The notes: generated by a model not told the origin, from the letters alone. Counted from the stretch's first letter, positions 8,334-16,994 are shown. The stretch is 64,000 bases of DNA from Umezawaea sp042738955 (GCF_042738955.1 NZ_JBHYHC010000014.1:49946-113945), one strand, 5' to 3'. Made by a program: numbers and translations.

Positions 8334-9055
8334 CCCCGGACGGGCGCTTCGGCGCGCACGGGGGGCGTGACCAGGTTCCAGCCGAGCCCGATCAGCACCA
8401 CGCACAGGGCGAGCAGCGCGAACCCGCCGGGCGACGAGCCCCCGACCAGCATCCCCGTCATCGCCAGGCCGAGGCCGAGGGCGACACGCCCGCTGCGGAC
8501 CCGCAGCGCCGCGTCCACGGCCTCGTCGCCGCTGGTCGGCCGCCGCACGGCGAGCCGGACCGCGCCGGTGACCGCCAGGACCACCGCCGCCAACGCGATC
8601 AGGCTCGGCACCGGGACCGGGCGGGCCACCACGAGCGCGACCGCCAGCGCGACGGCGGCGGCCCCGAACACGACCAGGCCCCACGCGGGCACGACGTCGA
8701 CCACGCGGCGGGGCGCCAGCACGGCCACCCGGCGCGGTCCCCTCGTCGGCCGGGCGGCGGAGATCAGCTCGGCCAGCAGCATCCCCGCGAGCACGGTCAG
8801 CAGGATCTGCGGGACGAAGTAGTCGGCGGCGGGCAGGAGCTTGGACGCGCCGTAGCCGATGGCCAGGAACAGCCACGGGTACAGCAGCCGTCGCCGCTTC
8901 AGGTACACCTTCGACTCGGCGACCTGCGCGGGCGTCGGGTCCGCCACGTGCCACTTGCGCAGCACCTTCGCCGCGGTCTTGTCCGTCGGCCACAGCGCGA
9001 TCAGGAGCATCAGGCCGACGAACCCCTGCACGCCCAGCTGGATCCAGATGTACAC
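8330..9055 (-). CDS. Polytopic membrane protein, partner of the GntR regulator
   Basis: A 241-residue protein with about 6 hydrophobic helices: one at residues 3-23, one near 65-80, one near 90-105, then two in the middle and two near the C-terminus. A cytoplasmic loop AKVLRKWHVADPTPAQV lies after the first helix. No family was recognised with certainty. The GTG start (9053-9055) is preceded by a GGGGG ribosome binding site; a longer reading to 9115 would run through the operator. First gene of an operon with gntR, overlapping it by 4 nt. Confidence 0.7.
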   Translation of the reverse strand: MYIWIQLGVQGFVGLMLLIALWPTDKTAAKVLRKWHVADPTPAQVAESKVYLKRRRLLYPWLFLAIGYGASKLLPAADYFVPQILLTVLAGMLLAELISAARPTRGPRRVAVLAPRRVVDVVPAWGLVVFGAAAVALAVALVVARPVPVPSLIALAAVVLAVTGAVRLAVRRPTSGDEAVDAALRVRSGRVALGLGLAMTGMLVGGSSPGGFALLALCVVLIGLGWNLVTPPVRAEAPVRG

Positions 9056-9067
9056 GTCGCCCCCGCG

Positions 9068-9093
9068 CTTTGCACCAAGTCCTTGATACAAAG
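9068..9093. promoter_or_regulatory. Palindromic operator, probable GntR binding site
   Basis: CTTTGCACCAAG and CTTGATACAAAG flank a 2-bp centre and match as inverted repeats at 10 of 12 positions. The site is 13 bp before the GTG of the membrane protein-gntR operon and AT-richer than its surroundings, as expected for a GntR-family operator overlapping its own promoter. Confidence 0.65.
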
Positions 9094-9219
9094 ATGGCAC
9101 ACCGGCCCGCTCCACGCCACCACCGGGTGAACGAGGGGTGTCGGGATCAGACTGGAGAGGTACGCGGGTTCAGCCCGTGGCGCGACGCGAACAGTTCGAC
9201 CGGTACCTAACCTTGCGTC

Positions 9220-10401
9220 GTGCAGAGGTTGAGCTTGTGGATGCGAGCCCACCCGGTGTTCGGGGACTCCCTGATCGCCGGGCTCCTCTTCCTGGCCGAC
9301 CTCAGCGCGTTCGCGGGCCGGGCGCCGGTCTCCGGCGGGGTGCTCTTCCTGGTCGGGCTGCTGCTCGTGGTCCCCGTCGCGTTCCGCCGGAAGTACCCGC
9401 TCGGCAGCAGCTACGTGATCCTGTTCGGCGCGTTCCTCCAGCTCATGACCCACGGCGGCATGAACGACGGCATCCCGGCGCGTGCGGGCGACTTCGCGCT
9501 GGCCGTGGCGCTGTACACGATCGTGGCGTACGTCGACCGCCAGCAGGGGCTCGTCTACACGATGGCCCTGTTCGTCGGGACGTTCATCTGGGCGATCTGG
9601 CGGATCGCCGAACCCGCCTCGGCGGTGATCCTCACGTTCCTGGTCGCGGTGATCTTCGGGTTCAGCTGGGCGCTCGGCGAGTTCGTCGGGGCCAGACGGG
9701 CCTACCACTCGGAGCTGGAGCAGCGGCTCAAGCTCCTGGAGACCGAGCGCGACCAGCAGGCGCGGATCGCCGTGGGCGAGGAGCGGTCGCGGATCGCCCG
9801 CGAGCTGCACGACGTGGTGGCGCACGCGGTGAGCGTGATGGTGGTGCAGGCCGACGGCGCGGGCTACGCGATCCGGACCAAGCCCGAACTCGCCGAGGCC
9901 GCCGTCAAGACGATCTCGGACACCGGCAGGCAGGCGTTGACCGAGCTGCGCAGGCTGCTCGGCGTGCTGCGCAGCGAGGACCAGTCCGGCACGCAGTGGG
10001 CGCCGCAGCCGGACGCGCGCGAGCTGGACAACCTGGCCGAGAACTGCCGGGCCGCGGGCCTGCCGGTGCGGCTGGAGATCACCGGCGACGTGGAGCACCT
10101 GCCCGCCGGGCTCGGCCTCGGCGTCTACCGGATCGTCCAGGAGGCGCTGACCAACACGCTCAAGCACGCGGGCACCGGGGCGAACGCCGTGGTGAAGGTG
10201 CTGCGCACCGACGAGAAGGTCGTGATCGAGGTGACCGACAACGGCTTCGGCACGCCGCACGACCTGGTGGCCGTGTCCGGCGGCAACGGGCTGATCGGCA
10301 TGCGCGAACGCGCGGGCGTGCTGGGCGGCACGCTCGAGGCGGGCCCCAATCCGGGCGGCGGCTGGCGGGTTCGCGCCGTGCTCCCGCTGACGGCGTCCTA
10401 G
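9220..10401 (+). CDS. Two-component sensor histidine kinase (NarL-partner type)
   Basis: A 393-residue membrane kinase. Residues about 12-170 hold four to six helices with short loops and no large extracellular domain. A HisKA_3 domain follows with ELHDVVAH, in which His197 is the predicted phospho-acceptor. The HATPase domain has N-box EALTNTLKHA and the G-box NGLIGMRERAGVLGG. Such kinases sense membrane or envelope stress and phosphorylate NarL/FixJ regulators; the partner starts 10 bp downstream. The GTG start lies about 7 nt after a TAACCT -10-like hexamer, so a leaderless transcript is plausible. Confidence 0.92.
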   Translation: MQRLSLWMRAHPVFGDSLIAGLLFLADLSAFAGRAPVSGGVLFLVGLLLVVPVAFRRKYPLGSSYVILFGAFLQLMTHGGMNDGIPARAGDFALAVALYTIVAYVDRQQGLVYTMALFVGTFIWAIWRIAEPASAVILTFLVAVIFGFSWALGEFVGARRAYHSELEQRLKLLETERDQQARIAVGEERSRIARELHDVVAHAVSVMVVQADGAGYAIRTKPELAEAAVKTISDTGRQALTELRRLLGVLRSEDQSGTQWAPQPDARELDNLAENCRAAGLPVRLEITGDVEHLPAGLGLGVYRIVQEALTNTLKHAGTGANAVVKVLRTDEKVVIEVTDNGFGTPHDLVAVSGGNGLIGMRERAGVLGGTLEAGPNPGGGWRVRAVLPLTAS

Positions 10402-10411
10402 GGTGATCAGC

Positions 10412-11068
10412 GTGATCCGTGTACTGCTCGTCGACGACCAAGAGCTCATGCGCATGGGTTTCCGCATGGTGCTCGGCGCCCAACCCGACATCGACGTGGT
10501 GGGGGAGGCCGCCGACGGCCTCGACGCCGTGCAGCTCGCCGACCAGCTGCGCCCCGACGTGGTGCTGATGGACGTCCGGATGCCCGTGCTGGACGGCGTG
10601 GAGGCGACCAAGCGGATCGCCGAGGCGGGGACGTCCAAGGTGCTCGTGATGACCACGTTCGACATGGACGAGTACGCGCTGTCCGCGCTGCGCAACGGGG
10701 CCAGCGGGTTCCTGCTGAAGGACACCCCGCCCGGCGACCTGGTGTCGGCGCTGCGGGCGGTGGCCAGCGGCGACGCCGTGGTCTCGCCGAGCGTGACGAA
10801 GCGCCTGCTGAGCCGGTTCCTCGGGGAGGGCGGTGGTGAGCTGCGCGACGCGACCGTGCTGGACGTGCTCACCGAGCGGGAGCGCGAGGTCCTGGTGCTG
10901 ATCGCGAAGGGCCTGTCGAACACGGAGCTGGCCCGGAAGCTGTTCCTGTCCGAGGCGACCGTGAAGACCCACGTGGGGCGGATCCTGTCGAAGCTGGAGA
11001 TCAGGGACCGCGTGCAGGCCGTGGTGCTGGCCTACGAGACCGGACTGGTTCGTCCGGGGGACGTCTGA
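10412..11068 (+). CDS. Response regulator, NarL/FixJ family
   Basis: A 218-residue regulator: receiver domain (residues 1-120) with LLVDDQ at the N-terminus, Asp54 in MDVRMP as phosphorylation site and TT-F near 80, then a LuxR-type helix-turn-helix (LTEREREVLVLIAKGLSNTELARKLF) at about 145-200. It follows the histidine kinase by 10 bp and is surely its partner. I chose the second GTG (10412), which has AGGGTGA upstream; a GTG at 10403 would add three residues. Terminated by the hairpin at 11078-11115. Confidence 0.93.
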   Translation: MIRVLLVDDQELMRMGFRMVLGAQPDIDVVGEAADGLDAVQLADQLRPDVVLMDVRMPVLDGVEATKRIAEAGTSKVLVMTTFDMDEYALSALRNGASGFLLKDTPPGDLVSALRAVASGDAVVSPSVTKRLLSRFLGEGGGELRDATVLDVLTEREREVLVLIAKGLSNTELARKLFLSEATVKTHVGRILSKLEIRDRVQAVVLAYETGLVRPGDV

Positions 11069-11077
11069 GGCCTCCTG

Positions 11078-11115
11078 CCCGGCCGGTGGCGTTACGCGTC
11101 ACGACACCGGCCGGG
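11078..11115. terminator. Hairpin between convergent genes
   Basis: A perfect 11-bp stem, CCCGGCCGGTG with CACCGGCCGGG, and a 16-nt loop. It separates the response regulator from the convergent repeat protein ending at 11129. Confidence 0.7.
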
Positions 11116-11128
11116 GGTGTGGAGATCC

Positions 11129-12115
11129 CTAGCTCACCTTCTCGATGCGGGCGTTGCGGATCAGGAACTTGCCGGGCTCGCGGACCTGCTCGAAGGCCGC
11201 GTTGTTCAGCAGCGCGCAGCTGCCCGAGGCGCCGGTGACGCTGACCGTGGTGGACTTGTTGTTGTCCAGGTTGGTCACCTTGAGCTTGGTGCCGACGGGG
11301 AACTGGTTGCTGCTGGCGCCGGGCGCGCCGCCCTCACCGGAGAGCGTGACCGTGGAGCCGTTGCAGACGACCTGGCCGGTCGCGGGCTGCGCGGCGGGCG
11401 GGTTCGCGGCGGGCTGACCGGCGGCGGGCTGGGCCGCGGCGCCACCGCCGACGACCTCGACCTTGTTGTTGCGGATCACGTTCTTGCCCTGCTCGCGGAC
11501 CTGGTCCATCGCGGCGGTGTTCAGCAGCGCGCAGCTGGCCGACGTGCCGATGACGGGCACGGTCGTGGACTTGTTGTTGTCCAGGTTCGTGATCTTCAGC
11601 TGCGTCCCGACGGGGAACTTGTTGCTCGTCACGCCGGGCGCGGCGTTGTCGGCGAAGAACGTGAGGTTGCCGGGGCACACCGAGGCGCCGCCACCGGCCG
11701 CGGGCTGTCCGGCGGCGGGCTGGCCCGCCGCGGGAGCGGCCGCCGCTCCACCGCTCACGACCTCGACCTTGTTGTTGCGGATCACGTTCTTGCCCTGCTC
11801 GCGGACCTGGTCCATGGCGGCCTGGTTCAGCAGCGCGCAACTGCCCGAGACGCCGGTGACGGGCACCGTCGTGGACTTGTTGTTGTCCAGGTTCGTGATC
11901 TTCAGCTGGGTGCCGACCTTGAACTGGTTGCTCGTGACACCGGGAGCGCCGCCCTCGGCGGAGAACGTCAGGTTCTGGCCCTGGCAGGCGACCTGACCGG
12001 CAGCGCCACCACCCATGGCGAACGCCGAACCGGCACCCGCGCCAACCACTACGAGGAGACCGGCAGCGATCGTCCAGCGCCGCTTTCGCGCTACCTCGGG
12101 CATCCGTCGGCTCAT
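11129..12115 (-). CDS. Secreted protein with three tandem ~75-residue repeats (double-psi beta-barrel-like)
   Basis: A 328-residue protein. The N-terminus RKRRWTIAAGLLVVVGAGAGSAFA is a signal peptide or anchor. Three near-identical units follow: each has G-A-PG-x-x-SN-F-VGT, then LKITNLDNNKSTTV, SGSCALLN, VREQGK and IRN-K-VEV. They are joined by Ala/Gly/Pro/Gln-rich linkers. The pattern TNLDN-K-TTV ... LN-AA resembles the RlpA-like double-psi beta-barrel fold, but shortened; that is inference. Each unit has two Cys that could pair. The ATG (12113-12115) has AGGAAGTGA upstream. Likely an envelope protein. Confidence 0.75.
   Translation of the reverse strand: MSRRMPEVARKRRWTIAAGLLVVVGAGAGSAFAMGGGAAGQVACQGQNLTFSAEGGAPGVTSNQFKVGTQLKITNLDNNKSTTVPVTGVSGSCALLNQAAMDQVREQGKNVIRNNKVEVVSGGAAAAPAAGQPAAGQPAAGGGASVCPGNLTFFADNAAPGVTSNKFPVGTQLKITNLDNNKSTTVPVIGTSASCALLNTAAMDQVREQGKNVIRNNKVEVVGGGAAAQPAAGQPAANPPAAQPATGQVVCNGSTVTLSGEGGAPGASSNQFPVGTKLKVTNLDNNKSTTVSVTGASGSCALLNNAAFEQVREPGKFLIRNARIEKVS
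11150..12000 (-). repeat. Threefold internal DNA repeat in the secreted protein gene
   Basis: The three coding units (about 11150-11345, 11455-11680 and 11755-11980) are highly similar in DNA as well as protein, including the invariant TTGTTGTCCAGGTT core. Linkers contain GGCGGGCTG-type repeats. Such similarity points to recent duplication or gene conversion and is a likely spot for copy-number change. Confidence 0.75.
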
Positions 12116-12202
12116 GCCGTCACTTCCTTTCGTCGCGTAATCGGGCCTACGGACGACCGAGATGCCTGGTTCAGACCAGTACCGGAAACCTGTGGAGGTC
12201 AA

Positions 12203-13117
12203 CTAGCGGTACTTCGACGCGTCCACGCTGGTGGGAGCGGTCCCAGTCGACACCACGTCGGTATTCCACCGGCCCCAGTCCGGCTGGGTGCCGTCCAGGT
12301 CGGTGACGCCGTACTCGTGCATCAGGGACCAGGAGGACAGCGTCTGCCCGGCGAACCGGGCCCGGTCCGGGTCCGCCGCCAACGCCGCGATGCCGCGCCC
12401 GAGGTAGTGCGGCGTCTCGGCCATCACGTAGTGCGGCTCGTTCTCGATCGCGTCCCGCCAGTTCTCCTCGGTGACGCCGAAGGTCTCCAGCATCTGCTCG
12501 GACCGCAGGAACCCCGGCGTCACCGCGACGGCCGTGCCGCCGTGCGGCTCCAGGTCCTTCGCCAGCCCGAACGCGAGCCGCCGGAGACCGGCCTTCACCG
12601 AGTCGTACGCGAGCATCCCCGAGTACGGCGAGTCGGCGTCGCCGTCAGTCACCTCGACCACGAGCCCGCCGGGCCGCCGGATCACCAGCGGCAGGAGCTT
12701 GTGCAGCGCCACGAAGTGCGCCTCCATGCTGTTGCGCCACATGCCGAGCTGCCCGTCCAGGTCGGCCTCCCAGAACGGCTTGAACTCCACGTTCAGCTCG
12801 CCGCCCCACACGTCGTCGACGAGGACGTCCAACCGGCCGTCCACTTCGGACTCGATCCGGTCGCGGAACGCGTCCACGTCGGCGGGAACGGTGAAGTCGC
12901 ACCGGATCGCGATGCCCCGACCGCCCGCGGCCGTCACCAGTTCCGCGGTCTCGTCGATGGTCTCGGCCCGCCCGATGGGCGACCGGCCCTCCCGCGTCGT
13001 GCGGCCGCCGACGAACACCGTCGCCCCCGCCGCGCCCAGCTGCACCGCGATGGCCCTACCGGCTCCCCTCGTCCCGCCGGTCACCACGGCCACCTTGTCC
13101 GACAACGGTTTCCCCAT
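12203..13117 (-). CDS. SDR-family oxidoreductase
   Basis: A 304-residue short-chain dehydrogenase. The cofactor motif TGGTRGAG is at residues about 13-20 and the catalytic Y-x3-K is in AYDSVKAG. The usual NNAG structural motif is replaced by VDDVWGG, which marks a distinct SDR subgroup. A C-terminal extension mentions no other domain. The ATG (13115-13117) overlaps the stop of the tetR gene by one base (TGATG), so the pair is an operon and this enzyme is probably the TetR target. Substrate unknown. Confidence 0.88.
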   Translation of the reverse strand: MGKPLSDKVAVVTGGTRGAGRAIAVQLGAAGATVFVGGRTTREGRSPIGRAETIDETAELVTAAGGRGIAIRCDFTVPADVDAFRDRIESEVDGRLDVLVDDVWGGELNVEFKPFWEADLDGQLGMWRNSMEAHFVALHKLLPLVIRRPGGLVVEVTDGDADSPYSGMLAYDSVKAGLRRLAFGLAKDLEPHGGTAVAVTPGFLRSEQMLETFGVTEENWRDAIENEPHYVMAETPHYLGRGIAALAADPDRARFAGQTLSSWSLMHEYGVTDLDGTQPDWGRWNTDVVSTGTAPTSVDASKYR

Positions 13118-13689
13118 CAGCTCCTCCTCCAGTTCACCAGCACCGCGTCCACGTCCTCGGCGATCCGGTCCGCGAGCGCGCCGCGCGGCCGGATCGACCA
13201 GTCCATCGAGATCCCGTTGATCAGCCCGGCCAGCACCCGCGCGGCGAGGGCCGGTGCGGGCGCTCCCGGCAGGTCGGCCCGCTCGACGAGCGCGCGCAGC
13301 TCGTCCTCCACGGCCCGGTAGTGCTCGACCAGCAGCGCGCGCAGGGCCGGGTCGATCAGGTCCACCCCGAGCTGCGCGAGGCTGTTCGCCGCCACCTCGG
13401 GGTCGGCCAGCTCGCCGAACAGGGTGGTCAGCGCCGCGCGCAGGCCGTCGACCGGATCGGGCTCGGCCGCCGCCGCGTCCCGCATCCGCGCCACGGCCAC
13501 GCGGGTGGTCACCCGGCTGACCTCCTGGATCAGCCCGTTCTTCGACCCGAACCGCTTGGCGACCGTGCCGACCGACACCCCGGCCTCCGCCGCCACGTCG
13601 GCGATCGTGAACTCCGGGCCGCGACGGCCGATCAACGCCATCGCGGCGCTCAGGAGGCGTTCGTCCGTGATCGTCCTCGGTCTGGCCAC
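13117..13689 (-). CDS. TetR-family transcriptional regulator
   Basis: A 190-residue repressor. The N-terminal helix-turn-helix is at residues about 8-50 (DERLLSAAMALIGRRG ... IADVAAEAGVSVGTVAKRFGSKNGLI); a variable helical ligand domain follows. The GTG at 13687-13689 is chosen because the region upstream holds an operator-like palindrome. A 12-residue longer form is possible from 13725. It heads the operon with the SDR gene and probably represses it and itself, with a small molecule as inducer. Confidence 0.88.
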   Translation of the reverse strand: MARPRTITDERLLSAAMALIGRRGPEFTIADVAAEAGVSVGTVAKRFGSKNGLIQEVSRVTTRVAVARMRDAAAAEPDPVDGLRAALTTLFGELADPEVAANSLAQLGVDLIDPALRALLVEHYRAVEDELRALVERADLPGAPAPALAARVLAGLINGISMDWSIRPRGALADRIAEDVDAVLVNWRRS

Positions 13690-13706
13690 GCCGTTAGTGA
13701 ACCACG

Positions 13707-13720
13707 GTTCATTAATGAAC
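13707..13720. promoter_or_regulatory. TetR operator palindrome
   Basis: GTTCATTAATGAAC is a perfect 14-bp palindrome. A second, imperfect one (GTGAACC / GGTTCAT) overlaps it on the tetR side. It lies between the divergent tetR-SDR operon and the HAD gene, so one regulator could control both. Confidence 0.7.
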
Positions 13721-13742
13721 GCCACCGACTAGTCTTGACGCA

Positions 13743-14546
13743 GTGACCACACCCGATTGGCGTCCCCGGCTCATCGCACTCGACATCGACGGCACGATCG
13801 CCCGGATGGGTGAGAGTGAGATTGCCCCGGCCGTGCGCGCGGCGATCGCCAGGGCGGTGGACCACGGGGCGCACGTGGTGCTGTCGACCGGCCGGACCCT
13901 CGTGGGCGCGCGGCGCGTCATCGCGGCGCTCGACCTCCCGGACGCCGTGGTGCTGTGCTCCAACGGCGCGGTCTGGTGGGACGGCGCGGTGAACGCCGTG
14001 GTCAAGCGGACCGCGTTCGACACCGGCGTGCTCGTGGCCAAGCTCACCGACCTGCTGCCGGGCGCGGCCTACGCCGCCGAACTGGTCGGCGAGGGCAACC
14101 TGGTGCTCGGGCCGTGGCCGGACGGGCACCTGTGGGGCGTGCGGCGGTTCGTCGAGTTCGACGAGTTCGTCGCCCTGCCGACCCCGCGGCTGGTCGCCTT
14201 CTGGGCCGACCACACGCCGGAGGAGATGGCGCTGCGGGTGATGGACGTGTCCGTGCCGGGCGTCGAGTGGACCATCGACCACCACGTCCCCTGGCTGACC
14301 GCCGTGCCCGCGGGCGTGACGAAGGGCGCCGAACTGGAGGCGCTGCGCGTGCGGCTCGGCGTGTCCGCCGACGACACGCTGGCCATCGGCGACGGCAGCA
14401 ACGACGTCGAGATGCTGCGCTGGGCCGCGCTGGGCGTGGCGATGGGCCAGGCGCCCGCCGTGGTCCAGGAGGCCGCGGACACCGTCACCGGGACGATCTT
14501 CGACGACGGCGCCGCGGCCGTGCTGGACCGCTACTTCCCCGCCTAG
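13743..14546 (+). CDS. HAD-superfamily hydrolase (Cof-like phosphatase)
   Basis: A 267-residue phosphatase of HAD class IIB. Motif I is ALDIDGTIA (Asp nucleophile), motif II LSTGRT, motif III the Lys in GVTKGAEL, and motif IV IGDGSNDVEM. The central cap domain is typical of Cof proteins, which act on sugar phosphates or flavin nucleotides. The GTG start directly follows the shared TetR operator region, with no clear ribosome binding site. The stop shares CTAG with the convergent PPOX gene. Confidence 0.92.
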   Translation: MTTPDWRPRLIALDIDGTIARMGESEIAPAVRAAIARAVDHGAHVVLSTGRTLVGARRVIAALDLPDAVVLCSNGAVWWDGAVNAVVKRTAFDTGVLVAKLTDLLPGAAYAAELVGEGNLVLGPWPDGHLWGVRRFVEFDEFVALPTPRLVAFWADHTPEEMALRVMDVSVPGVEWTIDHHVPWLTAVPAGVTKGAELEALRVRLGVSADDTLAIGDGSNDVEMLRWAALGVAMGQAPAVVQEAADTVTGTIFDDGAAAVLDRYFPA

Positions 14547-14977
14547 TCCGCGACGTCGAGCTTGGCCACGACCTTGATGTCCCGGAGGCGGACCACGACC
14601 TCCTCCTGGACGCCGTTGCGCTCGGCGAACTCGTCCGCGCGCCCGGCGCCCATGTACCGGCCGCCGATCCGGCCCGTCCAGTACTTCACCTGCTCGCGGT
14701 CGTCGTCGATCTCGGCCCGGCCGGTGATCGTGGCGAACGCGAACGGCGGGTTCTCGTCGTCGAAGCAGATGGCGACCCTGCCGTCGCGGGCGATGGCCTT
14801 GCCCTTGATCGACTCGGTGTTCGTGGTGAACACCAGCGTGCCGCCGTCGAGGTCCACCCAGATCGGCGAGACGTGCGGCGAGCCGTCCTTGCGGACCACA
14901 GCGAGCTTGCCGGTCTTCGCGGGCGTGGCCGAGACGAACTCGCGCCACCAGCCTTCAGGTGCGTCCGTGTAACCCAT
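14543..14977 (-). CDS. PPOX-class F420-/FMN-dependent enzyme
   Basis: A 144-residue split-barrel protein of the pyridoxamine-5'-phosphate-oxidase-like superfamily. Typical features: TGKLAVVRKDGSPHVSPIWVDLDGG near the N-terminus, TESIKGKAIARDGRVAICF and a FATITGRAEI strand. In actinobacteria such short members (MSMEG_3356/Rv1155 type) use F420 or FMN for small redox reactions. The ATG at 14975-14977 is chosen. It overlaps the HAD stop by 4 bp. Specific substrate unknown. Confidence 0.85.
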   Translation of the reverse strand: MGYTDAPEGWWREFVSATPAKTGKLAVVRKDGSPHVSPIWVDLDGGTLVFTTNTESIKGKAIARDGRVAICFDDENPPFAFATITGRAEIDDDREQVKYWTGRIGGRYMGAGRADEFAERNGVQEEVVVRLRDIKVVAKLDVAD

Positions 14978-15203
14978 GGTCGACCACGGTAGAGCAGTCG
15001 TCCCTGAGAGAAATCCGGAAAGACTCAGGGGGCGACTCAGGGTCACCACTGATTAGTACGACCGAGGTATCGGACACAGTAAGACTGAAGTCGCACACGG
15101 GAATCAACTACCGACCGATGTGGTGGACCCCCGCGGCACGGCAGCATTCAGAGCGTCAACAAGGGCAGCAAGTGGACGGCACGGGCCGCCAAGGGGAGAA
15201 ACC

Positions 15204-16115
15204 ATGATCGAGGCGATCGGCCTCACCAAGCGGTACGGGACGACGGTGGCGGTGGACGACCTGTCCTTCACCATCGCCCCCGGCAGGGTGACCGGGTTCC
15301 TCGGGCCCAACGGCGCGGGCAAGTCCACCACCATGCGGATGATCCTCGGCCTCGACCGGCCGACCAGCGGCAGGGCGCTCATCGACGGCAAGCCGTACGC
15401 GGAGCTGGACCGTCCACTGCGGACCGTCGGCGCGCTGCTGGACGCCAAGTGGGTGCACCCCAACCGGTCGGCGCGGGCGCACCTCCAGTGGCTCGCCAAG
15501 TCCAACGGGCTGCCGGACCGCCGGGTCGACGAGGTGCTCGACCTGGTCGGGCTCCGGGGCGTCGCCAAGCGGCGCGCGGGCGGGTTCTCGCTGGGCATGG
15601 CCCAGCGGCTGGGCATCGCGGGGGCGCTGCTCGGGGACCCGAGGGTGCTGCTGTTCGACGAGCCGGTGAACGGCCTGGACCCGGAGGGCATCCTCTGGAT
15701 CCGCAAGTTCATGCAGAGCCTGGCCGCCGAGGGCCGCACGGTCCTCGTGTCGAGCCACCTGCTGTCGGAGATGGCCGTCACCGCGCAGGACCTGGTGGTG
15801 ATCGGCAAGGGCAAGATCATCTCCCAGGGCAGCACGACGGACTTCATCGAGAAGGCGACCGAGAACAGCGTCCTGGTGCGCAGCCCGCACCTGAGCAAGC
15901 TCGGCCCGCTGCTGGTCGACAAGGGCTACACCGTCCGCAACGACGACGACGGCTCCCTCGCGGTCACGGGCGCGACCAGTGACCAGATCGGTGACATCGC
16001 CGCGGCCAACGGCGTGGTGCTGCACGAGCTGAGCCCGCAGCGCGGTTCGCTGGAGCAGGCCTTCATGCAGCTGACGGGCGACTCCGTCGAGTACCACGCC
16101 GAGATCGGGAAGTGA
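15204..16115 (+). CDS. ABC transporter ATP-binding protein (copy 1)
   Basis: A 303-residue DrrA/NodI-type ATPase. Walker A is GPNGAGKST, signature FSLGMAQRLGIAGALLG, Walker B LLFDEPVNGLD and the switch His is in VSSHLLSEM. It is 4 bp upstream of its permease, and is about 75% similar by eye to the second ATPase at 17862. Such exporters move antibiotics, lipids or peptides such as bacitracin. The ATG (15204) has AAGGGGAGAA upstream. No substrate evidence is present. Confidence 0.92.
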   Translation: MIEAIGLTKRYGTTVAVDDLSFTIAPGRVTGFLGPNGAGKSTTMRMILGLDRPTSGRALIDGKPYAELDRPLRTVGALLDAKWVHPNRSARAHLQWLAKSNGLPDRRVDEVLDLVGLRGVAKRRAGGFSLGMAQRLGIAGALLGDPRVLLFDEPVNGLDPEGILWIRKFMQSLAAEGRTVLVSSHLLSEMAVTAQDLVVIGKGKIISQGSTTDFIEKATENSVLVRSPHLSKLGPLLVDKGYTVRNDDDGSLAVTGATSDQIGDIAAANGVVLHELSPQRGSLEQAFMQLTGDSVEYHAEIGK

Positions 16116-16119
16116 ACTG

Positions 16120-16878
16120 ATGACTCTGCTCGCCGTCGAACGGATCAAGCTCTTCAGCACCCGCTCGCCGTGGTGGTGCATGGCGCTCGCCATCGCGCTC
16201 ACGGTCGGCCTGGCCGCGCTGGTCGCCGCCAACACCGGTGACGAGTTCCCGATGAGCGTGGGGCTCTCCCAGGGCTTCTCCAACTTCGGGATGATCGTGA
16301 TCATGGTGATGGCCGCGCTGGCCGTCACGACCGAGTACCGCTTCGGCACGATCCGCGCCACGTTCCTCGCGGTGCCGGGCCGCACGCCCGCCCTGCTCGC
16401 CAAGACCACCGTCGTCGCCCTGCTCTCGGGCGTCGTCGGCGAGGTCGTCGCCTTCGGCTCGTGGGGCATCAGCAAGCTGATCAAGCCGGACGCCGACCTG
16501 GCGATCAACTCCGCCGTGGAGTGGCGCAACGTCGCGGGCACCGGCCTGGTGTTCGCCCTCGCCGCCGTGCTGGCCGTCGCGGTCGGCATCCTCGTCCGGC
16601 AGACCGCGGGGGCGGTCGCCATCCTGCTGGTCTACGCGCTGCTGGTGGAGAGCCTGATCGGGCTCATCCCCAAGATCGGCGTGAAGATCCAGGAGTGGAT
16701 GCCCTTCATGCACGCCAACAACTTCCTGACCGCCGACGGCGCTCCCCTCCCCGAGGGCGCGGGAGCGCCGAGGCTCGACTTCCCCTTCGGACCGTGGGGT
16801 TCGCTGGCCTACTTCGCGGCCATCAGCGTCGGCCTGCTCGTCGTGGCACTCGTGGTCGCGAAGAAGCGGGACGCGTAG
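16120..16878 (+). CDS. ABC transporter permease (copy 1)
   Basis: A 252-residue ABC-2-like permease with six hydrophobic helices. It starts MTLLAVERIKLFSTRSPWWC, which is shared almost exactly with the permease at 17069. The ATG is 4 bp after the copy 1 ATPase stop. Together they form one exporter. A hairpin (16934-16994) follows. Confidence 0.88.
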   Translation: MTLLAVERIKLFSTRSPWWCMALAIALTVGLAALVAANTGDEFPMSVGLSQGFSNFGMIVIMVMAALAVTTEYRFGTIRATFLAVPGRTPALLAKTTVVALLSGVVGEVVAFGSWGISKLIKPDADLAINSAVEWRNVAGTGLVFALAAVLAVAVGILVRQTAGAVAILLVYALLVESLIGLIPKIGVKIQEWMPFMHANNFLTADGAPLPEGAGAPRLDFPFGPWGSLAYFAAISVGLLVVALVVAKKRDA

Positions 16879-16933
16879 AGGGGAACCGGTACCGGTCGCG
16901 GCGAGCGTCTTAGGGGGTCGCTCGCCACGGCCG

Positions 16934-16994
16934 GGAACGGGGGAGGAGGAGCTCGGATCACCTTCGGGGTGTGGTCCGAGCTCCTTCCCGTTCC
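16934..16994 (+). terminator. Strong stem-loop between the two permease genes
   Basis: An inner perfect 10-bp stem (GGAGCTCGGA at 16948-16957 with TCCGAGCTCC at 16975-16984) is extended by an outer 8-bp stem (16934-16941 with 16987-16994). No T tract follows, so it may attenuate rather than terminate, or protect the upstream mRNA. Confidence 0.55.

Noticed and set aside
11129..12115. Possible CRISPR array
   Set aside because: The repeats are long, in-frame protein units, not short direct repeats with unique spacers.
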